Source: Oreohelix idahoensis
Taxonomy: Eukaryota > Mollusca > Gastropoda > Stylommatophora > Oreohelicidae
Length of the DNA stretch: 64,000 nt
Direction: 5' to 3'
NCBI GenBank assembly: GCA_024509875.1
Contig: JAMPIV010018971.1
Span: forward strand, 449,501-513,500
This document shows positions 8,662 through 23,727 of the stretch, piece by piece (within the stretch, counting starts at the first letter, position 1; every line of letters starts with the position of its first letter). The notes under the pieces were generated by a model. It ran no database searches. It was not told the origin of the DNA and was given only the letters and a program-made list of their open reading frames with translations. The position numbers were made by a program, and so were the translations under genes.

Positions 8662-10239
8662 CTACCTCCGACACTTCTGTCGAAATCTCTTAGATCGTTG
8701 GTGCTGCGTTTGATTATTTCTCAGCGGCGATGTTTTGGGCTCAGATTCTGTATTCGGTACAACTCGGCTGGGGACACTCTTGGTCGTCATGTCTCCAGTT
8801 GTACGTTGCCGGGCTGTCAGCCGCTGTGGTCTTGAAGACTCGCTCACCGGTGCCGCGTCGCTGTCTGCCCGTGACATCTGCCTGTCAGTGCTTGCAGCTG
8901 TCGAGTTTGAAGAGAGATCGCTCTTGACGTGCTTTCCACTCATCTTGTGTGGACGGTGGCTTACATTCCCCACAGTCTGCTTTTCATGAGTCTCCTCGTG
9001 TGGACACCGATGTGCACTCCCACCTATCTGCTTAGGATGGGTTTCCTCCCCTAGACGATGGCCAATTCTCTCGGCGCCCTTAGTGTGACCGTTGTCGTGG
9101 TCATCTCTTGGCTTGCACCCGGAAGGAAACCTGGTTGTGGTAGCACGTCTCGGGAAAGAGCTCCTTGAGGGACAGGCGGCTATCAAATGTTCAGTTGACT
9201 TGCATCGAAAACATCTCTTCGGAAGCGGGCCTTGAGGGCACTTGGCTGCCATGTGGTCTGACAAGTCTCCACAATTGTAGCATCTTATCTTTCTGGGCTT
9301 CCTCTGTGCCATGGGTCGCTTCCTGCTGCCCTTACACTCTTGACCGCCAATGCCGTATACATAAATTGCTTCCATGCCCTGGACCGATGGTTTGCTGTCA
9401 AACTCTACTCTCTCATTTCTCGCCAGACTCCGGAATCCCTTTCTGAAGATCTTGGTCTGATGCACAAATACATCAATACCTCCATCATCTGGCGTGATGA
9501 ATCCCCATCCCCAGCGGACACTGTACCACTTGCAAACTCCTTTTCGCCTTGTCGGTGCAGCTGCACTGGTCGGTACTGTCAGCTCACTGCTTTCGTTAAC
9601 AACAGCTTGACTCTCACATACCAGAACATGCACCTCCTCGTCGTGCTTTGGCTGTTCCCGCGGACACACCTCCTTGTCTTGCGTTGGCTGTTCCCGCGGA
9701 CACACCTCCTCGTCTTGCGTTGGCTGTTCCCGCGGCTGGCATGGTGCTCTCTTTCTCTGCACCTCCTTTTGTGCTGGCGAACTGGCCTCTGACATCTGTG
9801 CTATCTGGGACTTTAGGAATGATAATTCTGCCCTGAGTGCCTCCTCCTCCTTCTTAACTTCTGCACTTGCTATCTGGACCAGTGTCTCGGGCTTTTTACT
9901 TCCACCATAAACAGCATATTCCCAAGGGAAATTCTTGGTCATCTCACTGACTTGTGGTTGCTCGCTGTAGGCTTTTTTGACAATTTCCAGTAACTGCTCA
10001 GGGCTGGCCTTGGCTCCGCCATGTATCCGTAATTCTCTAGATACCCATTTCGTAACGTTGTTCCATATCATGTCTAACTTGTCTTCTGCACAAAAAGGCG
10101 CCACCTTCCACGCGGCTTCCACATCTCCCACAAACTCTTGCCAAGTGGGTCTCCCCTCTCCACTAAACAACCTTATCTCTGGCTCCTCCACGTACAGTAT
10201 CTTCATATGCGCATTAGCCATCTTGCTGCAGGAATGCAC
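8662..10239 (-). CDS. Gag2: partial Gag fused to a full LIN28-like module
   Basis: 525 codons, uninterrupted. Residues ~15-105 match the N-terminal capsid half of Gag1; the second capsid half and the usual Gag CCHC are missing. A coiled coil (~125-150) is followed by three 12-residue repeats (~169-205). Residues ~231-298 form a cold-shock domain: 'GVCKWY', the RNP1-like 'WGWGFI', the RNP2-like 'DVFVHQ', 'GFRSL', 'ERVEF'. Next come the GG.EC.GS.KRP linker and knuckles C320/C323/H329/C334 and C343/C346/H351/C356. This is the domain order of LIN28; 'GFRSL' and the paired knuckles distinguish it from Y-box proteins. The tail ('SRPQR', basic) resembles a gypsy Pol C-terminus. No enzymatic domain is present. 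M7 is an alternative start. An RNA-binding role is inferred. Confidence 0.88.
   Translation of the reverse strand: MHSCSKMANAHMKILYVEEPEIRLFSGEGRPTWQEFVGDVEAAWKVAPFCAEDKLDMIWNNVTKWVSRELRIHGGAKASPEQLLEIVKKAYSEQPQVSEMTKNFPWEYAVYGGSKKPETLVQIASAEVKKEEEALRAELSFLKSQIAQMSEASSPAQKEVQRKRAPCQPREQPTQDEEVCPREQPTQDKEVCPREQPKHDEEVHVLVCESQAVVNESSELTVPTSAAAPTRRKGVCKWYSVRWGWGFITPDDGGIDVFVHQTKIFRKGFRSLARNERVEFDSKPSVQGMEAIYVYGIGGQECKGSRKRPMAQRKPRKIRCYNCGDLSDHMAAKCPQGPLPKRCFRCKSTEHLIAACPSRSSFPRRATTTRFPSGCKPRDDHDNGHTKGAERIGHRLGEETHPKQIGGSAHRCPHEETHEKQTVGNVSHRPHKMSGKHVKSDLSSNSTAASTDRQMSRADSDAAPVSESSRPQRLTARQRTTGDMTTKSVPSRVVPNTESEPKTSPLRNNQTQHQRSKRFRQKCRR
9172..9549 (-). other. LIN28-like cold-shock domain plus two CCHC knuckles in Gag2
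   Basis: Encodes residues 231-356 of Gag2. The domain order, spacing and linker follow LIN28, whose cold-shock domain and knuckles bind the let-7 precursor loop and its GGAG motif. RNP1- and RNP2-like aromatic residues are kept, so RNA binding may be retained. Confidence 0.85.
9625..9735 (-). repeat. Three 36-bp in-frame repeats in gag2
   Basis: Encodes three copies of a 12-residue unit of the type REQPTQDEEVCP between the coiled coil and the cold-shock domain. The third copy is diverged. Confidence 0.85.
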
Positions 10240-10296
10240 TGCTGGGTGTTTACACTATTTGTTCGTTTGCTGTTTGCTCGGTGTCACTGTCTGCCT

Positions 10297-10315
10297 TATC
10301 CTGCCGACGACGCCA
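10297..10315 (-). other. Primer-binding site of the gag2 unit
   Basis: Minus-strand 'tggcgtcgtcggcaggat' lies 2 nt after the ATCACA end of LTR-A. It has one base difference from the gag1 site. Confidence 0.65.
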
Positions 10316-10317
10316 AT

Positions 10318-12468
<2,151 letters not shown>

Positions 12469-12469
12469 A

Positions 12470-13443
12470 GGGGATTGACATAAGTCTTGGGCCTGACCAT
12501 GAAGGACATGTTACAGAGAGCTGAAATTTTGTATGGTGTTTATTCCTTTTCAATATAGCCACCATCTGAATTGACACACTTCTGCCATCTCTGCTTGACC
12601 TTGAAAAGACCTTGGGAGTAGAACACCGTATTTTTCAAACTAAACCAGTCATCACATGCCAGTACAACCTCTTCATCGCTGTCAAAATGATTTCCTTTTA
12701 GCAGTTTTTTAAGATTTGGGAACAGAAAAAAGTCTGATGGAGCCAAATCTGAACAATATGGTGGGTGTGGAAGAATTTCAATATTCAAATCGTTGGCTGC
12801 TAGCTGCACAAGCCGTGCTTTGTGAGAGGGCGCGTTGTCTTGAAGCAAAGGAAGATTTTGAGTTCGCGTTATCCCTCATTTCGTGGTCACAACCTTTCTT
12901 AGTTTGGTGAGAAGATCTGCATAGTACTGTCCATTAACTGTGTTGCCACGAGGCAGATAATCTTTCAACAGGACACCTTTGCCGTTCCAAAAAAAAAAAC
13001 AGTCAGCATGACTTTTCCTGCAGATTTCTGCGCTCTCGACTTGACAGGTGTTGGGGACCTCGGAGTTTTCCATTGCATGCTGGCAATTTTGGATTCGGGG
13101 TCATAATGGTGTACCCAAGTCTCATCTACTGTCACCATGGTCTCCAAAAAACTTTTTTGACTGACACTTTTTGAGCAACTGTTGACAGCAAATTAACCCT
13201 CGTATGCTTCTGTTCACGTGTCAACAGTCGCATAACCCAGTGTGCACACACTTTTCTCATGTTCAGTCTGTTGTGTAAAATTCTATAAACTGTTCTTTCA
13301 TTTAGTTTAACTCTACTAGCTATCTCCACAATTGTCATTTTTCGATCCTGGTCAATGATTTTCTTCACTCTTGTTGCATTTTAATCGTTGCACTCTGAGG
13401 CTGGTCTACCAGATCTTATCAGATCAGCAACATTTGATCGGCC
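12470..13443 (-). pseudogene. Mariner transposase remnant
   Basis: Minus-strand transposase in several frames. Recognisable parts: the helix-turn-helix region ('RVKLNERTVYRIL'), the first catalytic Asp in 'VTVDETWVHH', the second in 'LQDNAPSHKA', and the third in the 'SDLAPSDFFLF' block. These are hallmarks of mariner D,D34D enzymes. Frameshifts separate the pieces, one at an A-rich run near 12987-12998, and a stop lies near 13382. The N-terminal DNA-binding part and the 5' TIR are missing: the element ends where the right pseudo-LTR begins at 13444. Inactive. Confidence 0.88.
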
Positions 13444-13946
13444 GCACTTTTTTTTTATTTTTTATTTTTTTTTATTTTATTTATTTATTTTTAATATTTT
13501 TTATTGATATCTATTTATTTTATTTTTATGTTTATTTATTTATTTATTTATTTAAATTTATTTATTTTTTTATTTATTTATTTTCTAAATCGTTTTTCCC
13601 TCACTTTATATATTATTATTATTATTTTTTTTTTTCCTCACTCTTTTCCGGTCATTATTTTCATTATTTCTTATTTTTTGTTTTTAATGTACTATCGACT
13701 TCCGTTTTCCGGTTTAGTGGCCGCCATCTTGCTTCTGTGACTGGACATGTGACTGGACATAAGGGAGTTGTTTTTCTCTTATTTTTATAGTTTCATGTTC
13801 TCTACTTAATTCTCATTTTCTTTCTTTCCCTCCTGTCTTGTTTGTTTGTCCCTGACGAAGGCCTTGTGGCCGCAACGTAGGTTTTTCTTGTCCTTTCTCC
13901 TTGTAAGACGTATTACTATTTGTGTTTTTTTTTTTCCCCATTCTAC
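13444..13946 (+). repeat. Right inverted pseudo-LTR
   Basis: Inverted copy of 2666-3124 with scattered substitutions and an extra ~50 bp of T-rich sequence at the inner end. The outer end ('ccccattctac') directly abuts the right TSD with no extension. Confidence 0.85.
13852..13912 (+). ncRNA. Hammerhead-ribozyme-like motif, right repeat
   Basis: CTGACGA at 13852-13858, a GGCC-TTGT-GGCC hairpin, GCAAC (canonical GAAAC), then an ACGT that can pair with ACGT at 13908-13911. It has the same core change as the left copy, so the change predates the insertion or is a family variant. Confidence 0.45.
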
Positions 13947-13960
13947 TATAGCACGAATGA
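13947..13960. repeat. 14-bp target-site duplication, right copy
   Basis: Exact repeat of 2609-2622. LINE-A coding sequence continues directly after it. Confidence 0.92.
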
Positions 13961-14215
13961 GAGGTGCTGGAATGTTCTTCCTTGCCAAACAGTCCCAAAG
14001 TTTGCTCCAATGGACCCTGTCAAACGCCTTTTCCAGATCTATGAAACAAAGATGGATCTCACACTTATACTCAAGGGCCTTTTCACTCAGCTGTCTGAGT
14101 GTGAAGATTAGGTCTTGAGTACTTCGGTTTGCTCGGAATCTGCACTGGACCTCATTTAATTGTGGCTCAGCTAGGTGTCGGAGTCTCTGCTCTAAAAACT
14201 GTAGACGAGTTCATC
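13961..14215 (-). pseudogene. LINE-A reverse transcriptase, 5' half
   Basis: Minus-strand RT finger/palm region with 'FRANRSTQDLIF', the 'IDLEKAFDRV' motif A and 'WDCLARKNIPAPLIRAI', which joins in frame to the 3' half at 2622 once the insertion and one TSD are removed. The N-terminal RT and the endonuclease are missing; the match fades beyond about 14215. Confidence 0.85.
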
Positions 14216-15757
14216 AAATACCTCGGCATTGTTCTTGCCGCATTCAGAATGTTTGTAAGTTTGTTATCTCCGATCCATAGGAATTTTAGTTTTCACCCTT
14301 TATCCGTTTTTGTTTGGGGTGAGTTCCGGAGCTTTTAAAAAAAAATAATAATAATGTTGGCAATGAGAAAAAAAAAGAAATAAACATATTCTGTAATGCT
14401 GATGTGTGATGCAAGTGCCAGGTCTGAATATTAGATTAGACAGAAAAATTAAAAAAACAAAAAACATGATGAAGGACATGCACACAAATAAAATGTCTGG
14501 GAGGCACTCTTGGGACAAGACCGGGGAGAGGAAGTATCAAGAGACAAAGAATAATGTGGTTATCTGATATTGCATGTGCTAATCCCGATCAACTAGCGTT
14601 AGCCTTTCTAGAGAAGAGGCTTTGAAAAGAGGACGGGTGAAAAACAAAAAAATCGAATGTTGCGGATTGCCACCTTGATTTAATGCATGACCACACGAAA
14701 TGCCTTAACATGTGGCTTGAATCATCGACAAGAAAAACAAAACCTTATCCTTCCATCGTGGGATTGTCACGCAAAACGAGAGAGAGAAAGAGAGAGATAG
14801 AGAGATAGAGAGAGATAGAGAGAGATATCAAAAGAAGTTAGAAAGAGGGTTTGGTTTGAAGGACCATCTTCATTGCACACGTACAACTTCATTAGTGCTC
14901 CGAAGACCTTTAAATAACACAAGGAGAATCTCAGCACAGTGCACGAACTCCGTAGCACCGGCGAGGATCCCAATGTGTGCATATAGGAATCACACATTCT
15001 ATAAATATTGTTATGGTGGGTAGGCGTCCTAATTTATAAATTTTGCCAGGACAGCGGCCCTACGGCCTACTCTTTACGATTTCCAACTAGCGAGGCATTT
15101 TTAATGTGCGCAACGTACACACGAGGCTTCCTAATTGTTTACCTTTAAACGAGAAGGCTATGCATCCGATCTCACTACCAAGGAAATCAGGGGGAGTATG
15201 ACATCATCATGAACAACTGGCTCTGTTACAAAAGAAATTCCATCCATCATATTCTCTGTAGTGGGATCGAACCCGGTACCTTTTGAACTAGAGGCGGACT
15301 TCATAACTCTTAGCCACTCCGACCCCCTTAGAAAGGTAGATAAAGTAGTGATCCGATAATAAATGAAAGATGAACGAGCCAGTTGAAACTAAGGGCACGT
15401 AAGCTGCTGTATTTGTGTGAACGCCGTGAAATAAGTATACGTCGGCTTTATGCAAATAGCCACTTATACGTAATTGTAGTAGCAAACCAGTGTTGCCAGT
15501 CGTTAGCTACCAGAAGGAAATATACAATAGTAACCAACTAGATTCACGTCTGTCAAGATAAAAAGTCAGTCGCCCTCCCCTTTCATGCACATATCCTTCA
15601 TAGTGAGTTTTGCAAATGCCGGTGTTGTAATGTAAGTATGTCCCAGTTATCAAACTTTCTATTCATTAAATATGCTTCGTTCCCATGTTTTATATACAGT
15701 CTTGGGTTAGCTGTTACAGTGCTTTCCTTGCATGGCACATTACCGGCTTCTAGGAAC
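14216..15757. other. No gene seen; one (GA)n microsatellite
   Basis: A GAGA/GATA-type run lies at about 14778-14826. The rest is unremarkable AT-rich sequence with short chance open frames. Confidence 0.6.
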
Positions 15758-16057
15758 GAAATCTGGTAGCATCACGCTTAAGTCTAAAGGTAAACATAAC
15801 GAAATCTGGTAGCGTCACGCTTAAGTCTAAAGATAAAGATAACGACATTTGGTAGCGTCACGCTTAAGTCTAAAGGTAAAGATAACGACATCTGGTAGCG
15901 TCACGCTTAAGTCTAAAGGTAAAGATAACGACATCTGGTAGCGTCACGCTTAAGTCTAAAGGTAAAGATAACGACATCTGGTAGCGTCACGCTTAAGTCT
16001 AAAGGTAAAGATAACGACATCTGGTAGCGTCACGCTTAAGTCTAAAGGTAAAGATAT
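15758..16057. repeat. 43-bp minisatellite, about seven copies
   Basis: The unit contains 'ctggtagcgtcacgcttaag' and 'ctaaaggtaaagataacgac'. Copies are nearly identical; the first two differ most. Part of the unit matches SINE S1 (minus-strand 'ttggtagcgtcacgctctag' near 1420-1440). Confidence 0.93.
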
Positions 16058-16059
16058 TA

Positions 16060-16440
16060 CCATAGCAGATACTGCCGCAGGTGAGTGAACTATTAGAGAC
16101 TTCACTAAACTAGGTCCAGCATGGAGAGGTGGGGTCACCACTTCCCTTGTTGCCTTTTCCTTACCTAGCTCAGTCTCTCGCGGCAAAGGTGTCGTGTTCG
16201 ATTCACGATATCGAAACGCTCCAGTTTACCTAGCTGTAAATGGGTACCTGAATTTGCTCATGGGTTAGGGAAGGAAAAGGCTCCAGTCTACTCAGCTGTA
16301 AATAAGTTCATGACTCTACTCGTGAGTTAGGAAAGCAAAAAGCAACGAGGAAGAGAACTGATGAACCCACCTCATAACAAATCTGGAACTCGTACGGTGA
16401 AGTCTCTAATACTACAAACCCCTAATGCACTTTCTGCAAT
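16060..16440. repeat. SINE S1 fragments in opposite orientations
   Basis: 16065-16190 matches the S1 tail and body in one orientation ('gcagatactgccgcagg', 'ggtggggtcaccacttccc'). 16190-16440 carries pieces of the other orientation ('gtaaatgggtacctgaa', 'actcgtgagttagg'). It directly follows the minisatellite. Confidence 0.6.
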
Positions 16441-16444
16441 AGGA

Positions 16445-17149
16445 TTACCATTGTTTTATAAATCCTCATTCACACAGGAATAATTTATGTCAAAATAATC
16501 CTAGTTAAGCGATGCAGGATTCGCATTCTGGGGCGAATGTGGGTGTGACATATTATGATAATAGCTTTCATATATCTATTTCATCATATACATTTTTCTT
16601 TCACCTACGCACGTTTGTTAACATAAAACCCTCCTACACTCAGAGATCTGTCTCTTTTTCTAATTTAGCACGCCTAATTTATTTTCTGTTCTCTATTTCC
16701 TTTGATGAATGTTTACCAACAGACCTACTTAGCTAAGTTGAGCCGGTTACCTGTAATTAAAAACGCCAGCGATTGAAAATCTTTGTAATAGGATCAGGCA
16801 GTGATCAGGGGAAATAATTTGAGTAGAAGGAACAGATAATTTGGAACCAAGGGGAGACAATTTCTATTACCTTCCCCTGAATCCGTTTGTTTGATAGGTA
16901 ATTAAACACGGTGAGAATCGCAAGATCAAAGGACGGGCTTCGCTCGATTGCAGAGTCTGCGAGCGGCAAAAGCGTGAAAATTTCCTCAGATTAGCAGATC
17001 GAACGAGGAAAAGCCCGAGATCTGAGTGAAGGTGTCATATCTAGCAAGTACGAGCGATTTTCTAGAGATTTAATATATAAACCCCAGCATTTTGACTCAA
17101 TTTATCCAGTACCCACATATTTTAAAGACATCTAGCTTCGAAGCCTAAG
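16445..17149. other. No recognisable feature
   Basis: AT-rich sequence; no motif, RNA gene or repeat recognised. Confidence 0.5.
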
Positions 17150-17612
17150 ATCGAACGAACGAACGAACTTTATTTTCAAAGGGTTAAGAATTGGGCACGC
17201 AGGCCCGTCTTACATTCTGCCCTTCTTCTCTCTGTCATCTTACATACCGTATCCTTTCAATAGCACATGTGTTTTTAGCGTTATTTAAGCATACAACATT
17301 ATCGAGGTAAAATAATAACATACATTTGTAACATCCAGACATAATCAAATTTAAGGGGGAAAAAAAATTATTAATTAAAATAAATTAACAAAATTTAATA
17401 GCTTTAAAAAAAAAACAAATTTAAAAAAAAAACTAACAAACACAATCTAAACCATTCATACTGTAAATTAGACATAATTTGAAACGTAATCAGATTATGG
17501 TGGCATATAATAAGAACTCGTGACATTTTGGAAATCTGCTGAATTACCTGGGACTTCATGTGTTGTCAGCGCATGCGGAAAATGTTCCCACAGGTGAGCA
17601 GCTTTGAGTCCC
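17150..17612 (-). repeat. Truncated extra copy of the LINE-B 3' end
   Basis: Matches the 3' region of the LINE at 17740-18075 in order ('gcccgtcttacattctgccc', 'taatttgaaacgtaat', 'ggcatataataa', 'ggtgagcagcttt'). It begins with a (GAAC)n run at 17153-17168, in line with a LINE tail. It is severely 5' truncated. Confidence 0.7.
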
Positions 17613-17613
17613 A

Positions 17614-17675
17614 AGCAGATACTGCCACAGGGAGTGAATTGCTGACGCCTTCACTATACGAGATCCAGCTTTATG
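17614..17675. repeat. SINE S1 tail fragment
   Basis: 'gcagatactgccacagg...agtgaa' followed by 'cttcactatacgagatccagc' repeats the block at 16073-16120. Confidence 0.55.
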
Positions 17676-17739
17676 ACCTATGCTCCTTAGGGAGGTAAAG
17701 GGTATTGACTCATAGATGAGAATCGTTCATATCTGCCCG

Positions 17740-19795
17740 TCTTGCATTTTTCCCTTCCTCTTACTAATCTTTATTGCTAGGTATCCAGACCTTCTCCAAC
17801 ATACTAGAGGTATTAGTTCAATGGCGATGCAACATTATAAGAAGTATAAAAGCATACATTTACAGTATCTGATTACAATTAAGAAGTAAGGTATATTAAA
17901 ATGAAAAACTAGATCATCAGTATGTTAGATAATAATTCGAAACATAACCCCTTAGGGCGGCATATAATCCGCACTCATAATGTATTTGAACAGTCTACGA
18001 TTATATGAGTAGGGACTGCGCATGTTTTTTCAGGTCATGTGGAAGATTGTTCCAAAGATGAGCAGCTGAGTAAGCCAAGCTCTTCTTGTACAAATCTAGC
18101 CTCGGCTTGGGTACATGTAACTGGTTTAATCGCTGACTACGTTTTTCATTGAATTTTAAAAGTGGCCACAGATACGTTGGAGCATTATGTGACAAGATTT
18201 TGTGAGCGAATTTAGCTTTCTTAAATAGAAAGCGCTTTCTAAGGGGTAATATTTTAAGATAGTTATATAGATCTATACAATGTGTTTGGTGTTTATCAGC
18301 AACTAGGCGCACTGCACGTTTTTGAAGTGAATGAAGCCTTTTTGTGTTGGATATGGAACAACTATCCCAGATTGTGGAACAATAGTCTAGGTATGTTTGT
18401 ATGTGAGATGTGTAGAACATTTTCCTTGCCCCCTCATCCAGGAAGTGTTTGCCTTTGGCTAATTGGTAAACTTTTTGTGCCGTTAGCTTGGTGAGTGCAC
18501 TTACATGTGAGTTCCAACTTAGGTGCTGGTCAACTGTTAGACCTAGAGTTTTATGTTCATTTACGTTTTCAATTAGTGATGTTCCAATGTAGAGCTGAAG
18601 TGTTGTTTTCTGCGAGTTTAGTAGTTTTTGTCTGGTTGATATTAACATACATTTCGTTTTACTAATATTTATTTGCATTCGATTCTCGTTCCTCCACTTA
18701 ATAATATTATGTGCATCAGTTTGTAAAGATAGTTCTAGTGCAGTGCAACTTTTGTCACTAGTGTAAACAGTACAGTCATCGGCAAACAGGTCACAGGATG
18801 AATGTTTGATGTGCAGAGAAAGATCATTAATGTATACGGCAAAGAGAAGAGGACCGAGAATAGAGCCCCGAGGAACACCGATATCGACAACAGTTGGGTT
18901 GGACAAAGAATTATTGTAAGACACCACCTGTTGTCTGTCTGTCAGAAAGGATTTAATTAACTTCACCAGCTTAAGATTTACTTTCATTGTTTCTAATTTT
19001 CTGATTAAAATAGTGTGATCTATCATATCGAATGCTTTTTTAAAGTCTACAAAGATTGCTCCACATAAATTATCGTTATTGATGTTTAGATGCCAGTTGT
19101 CTATCATTTTTGTTAAGGCTGTGTGACATGAATGTTTTGATCTAAACCCCGACTGACTGTCAACTAGCAGGTCATTATTGGCTAGGTGTTCTATTGCTGT
19201 TTTGTGTATGTGTTTTTCCAGTGGTTTGGACAGCGACGATATAAGAGAAATGGGCCTTTAGTTACCAAGGTTGTTATTATCTGATGAACCAGGTTTAACA
19301 AGAGGGTATACTTTAGCGATTTTAAAGGCAGTTGGAAAGTAACTCCTTGCGGAGACATTGATTATATATGTATGTTAGTGTATCAGTAATAGCTGGTGCA
19401 GCATAACACAGTATTCGATTACTGATTCCATCAAGTCCCGATGAGTTATTATCTTTAAGATCAATAAGATAGTTATAAACTTCGTTAACTGTTACAAAAG
19501 GAATGTCGCATGGAATGGTGTTAGTACACTTGTTCTCGCAGAACGTAGATAATTCGCTGAAGTCACAAGGGGAAGAAGGTATGGCGGATTTTATATTGTG
19601 GATGTCTGCCTGAAAATGATTGCTGAAGTCTGTACAAGTAAATGAAGTATTGGGATTTTGTGAGTCAGGCGAATTTCTTTTGTTCACCAAGGTATTGATT
19701 GCCTTCCATATATTTCTACTGTTGCTTTTGCTTTTAACTAAATGACTAAAGTAGTTTTTCTTTTCTCTGCGAATTAAATATTGTACTTTATAACA
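17740..19795 (-). pseudogene. LINE-B reverse transcriptase (CR1/Jockey group)
   Basis: A 368-codon open frame (18001-19107) holds most of the RT: 'FVDFKKAFDMIDHTIL' (motif A), 'GVPRGSILGPLLFAVYINDL' and the catalytic 'LFADDCTVYT', then thumb and C-terminal 'LHSLQKRAVRLV'. Upstream, 19322-19690 encodes the linker with 'SGLDGISNRIL'. Between them lies 'GN*RPISL', where a Tyr codon has become TAA at about 19258-19260, and a frame change near 19322. The N-terminal coding part stops at about 19795, so the endonuclease is lost by 5' truncation. The catalytic site is intact but the ORF is not. Confidence 0.88.
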
Positions 19796-19804
19796 GTGGA
19801 ATTA

Positions 19805-21768
<1,964 letters not shown>

Positions 21769-21984
21769 GTGGGCTCACTGACGCTTTGATCGTCCTAAAG
21801 TAGCAACGTAAATAAAAAATGTGATAACATCAAATAAGCTTTTTACAGATCAGGAGAAAGCCATCAACTTCGCAGGATATAAATTACACTACAGGTCAAC
21901 AACAAATATTAGACAAATCTTGTTAAATACTGCCGTTCAGAATATTAGGGAAACTTGAGGCTTTATAGAAGAGAATACATGTAG

Positions 21985-22670
21985 TTAAGTAATTGTTCGT
22001 TTCCATGTATCTTGGTAATTGTTTGTTTCCATGTATCTTGGTAATTGTTTGTTTCCATTTATCTAAGTGATTGCTTGTTTTCATGTATCTAGGTAATTGG
22101 TTGTTTCCATGTAGTTATGTCATTACTTATTTCCGTGTAACTAAGTGATTGTTTGTTTCCATGTAGTTATGTCATTACTTATTTCCATGTACCTAAGTAA
22201 TTGCTTGTTTCCATGTAGTTATTTATGTCATTGCTTGTTTCCATGTATCTTAGTAATTGCTTGTTTCCATATATCTAAGTAATTGCTTGTTTCCATGTAT
22301 CTAAATAATTGCTTGTTTCCATGTATCTAAGTAATTATTTGTTTCCATGTATCTAAATTATTGCTGTTTCCATGTAGTTATGTCATTGCTTGCTTCTATG
22401 TATCTAAATAATTGATTCTTTCCATGTATCTCTCGTAATTGCTTGTTTTCATGTATCTAAATAATTGCTTGTTTCCATGTATCTAAGTAATTGTTTGTTT
22501 CCATGTAGCTATGTCATTGCTTGTTTCTATGTATCTACGTAATTGCTTCTTTCCATGAATCTAAGTAATTGCTTCTTTCCATGTATGTAAATAATTGCTT
22601 GTTTCCGTGTAATTACGTAATTTCTTGTTTCCGTGTAATTAAATAATTACTTGTTTCCATGTAGTTTCCA
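21985..22670. repeat. 26-bp degenerate minisatellite
   Basis: About 25 copies of a unit like 'aattgcttgtttccatgt' plus 'atctaagt'. Two sub-types alternate, ending 'gtatctaa' or 'gtagttatgtc'. Confidence 0.92.
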
Positions 22671-23349
22671 GGAGGTCTTTGAGGGGACAACGAAAGAATA
22701 GAACGAATGTTAAAACTAAGCACTTAAGTTGAAGTTGTACCAGTCTGAAAGATTCCATCACGGACTCTGACGTAGGCTTCATACATATGAACTAACTGCG
22801 ATGGTGGTCCTTTCTTTTTTAAAGAGGAAAAAAAGATGTTAGTTGAAAAAAATATTTGACAGTGGAATAACATCTAAGATACAGAGCATGGAATAGTCGA
22901 ACTACACAAATATTTCTCAGCTAAACATACGAGCGAATCTCGATGAATTTACTCAGCATGTCTCCCGTCACGCATTCCTGCATTCACTCAATCCTCGCTT
23001 GACTGTTCACTTTGACAGACGCAAGTAAGATAAAAACACGTGCTTCTATTTGCCAGCTCCAGGTTTTTTTTTAGCGAGTTCTTTAATTTTGATTTATTAT
23101 ACCGTCATCATCAATGTCGATTTCACAGAGGGTAATGATAAGTGTGCTGCAATATGCCAGGCTGTCTTTTCAAGACCAAAAAAAAAACAACTTCAGTTTT
23201 GGCTCACGGGAAGTGAGAAGTCAGCCCTTACAAAAAAAAAAAAAAGTAAACAAAATGTAGAGGTACCATAGAAAAGTGGAAGTTGCCATAGAAACATGTA
23301 GGTCAGAATTGTTGTTTTGGAGATAGAAAGCTACGCCCATGGCAGAATT
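22671..23349. other. No recognisable feature
   Basis: Contains poly-A runs near 23180 and 23230 and one 73-codon chance open frame. Nothing recognised. Confidence 0.5.
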
Positions 23350-23720
23350 TGTCGGTGAGCTAAATTAAATGGACTATGCTAAAATGTCGGTTAGACATCA
23401 ATGAGCTAAGCCAAATTTGAGTTACGTATCGGTGAGCTAAATTCAGTGACCTGTGCTTTAATTATGGGTTACGCACTGCTGAGCTAAACTGAGTGACGTA
23501 CATGAAAATAAGAGGTAGGGTTTTTCTTTTGTTTGATAAAATTTTGCCTCCTTATGACGAAGCACGCTCCGTTCAACCGAGACACAGGGTACGTCGATCA
23601 TAATAGGGCGCATTTCCAGACATAAATGACCTTATGGTCTGGATAATGAACTTAACCGATGTCTTACGAGGTGGGTATCAGTGAGCTAAATACAGTGGCA
23701 TTTATTTAAATGTGTGTTAA
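23350..23720. repeat. Degenerate 'gtgagctaaat' minisatellite split by a retroposon
   Basis: Units near 23353, 23397, 23430, 23477 and 23667 share 'tgagctaaa' and 'gtgac' at spacings of ~33-58 bp. The block from about 23520 to 23667 interrupts the series. Confidence 0.65.
23520..23667 (-). repeat. Short retroposon Rp115, copy 1
   Basis: Reverse complement matches the element at 31916-32029 ('gtcatttatgt', 'atgcgccct', 'ggttgaacgg', 'gaggcaaaa', A-rich end). This copy is longer at the 5' side. Near-identical flanks 'gaggtaggg' and 'gaggtgggt' may be a TSD. Confidence 0.65.
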
Positions 23721-23727
23721 ATGGTAT

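Noticed and set aside
8662..10239. Interpretation as a genuine host LIN28 gene.
   Set aside because: The module lies inside a Gag-like ORF between LTRs with a primer-binding site and a polypurine tract. It has no introns, and a sister copy sits in the neighbouring element.
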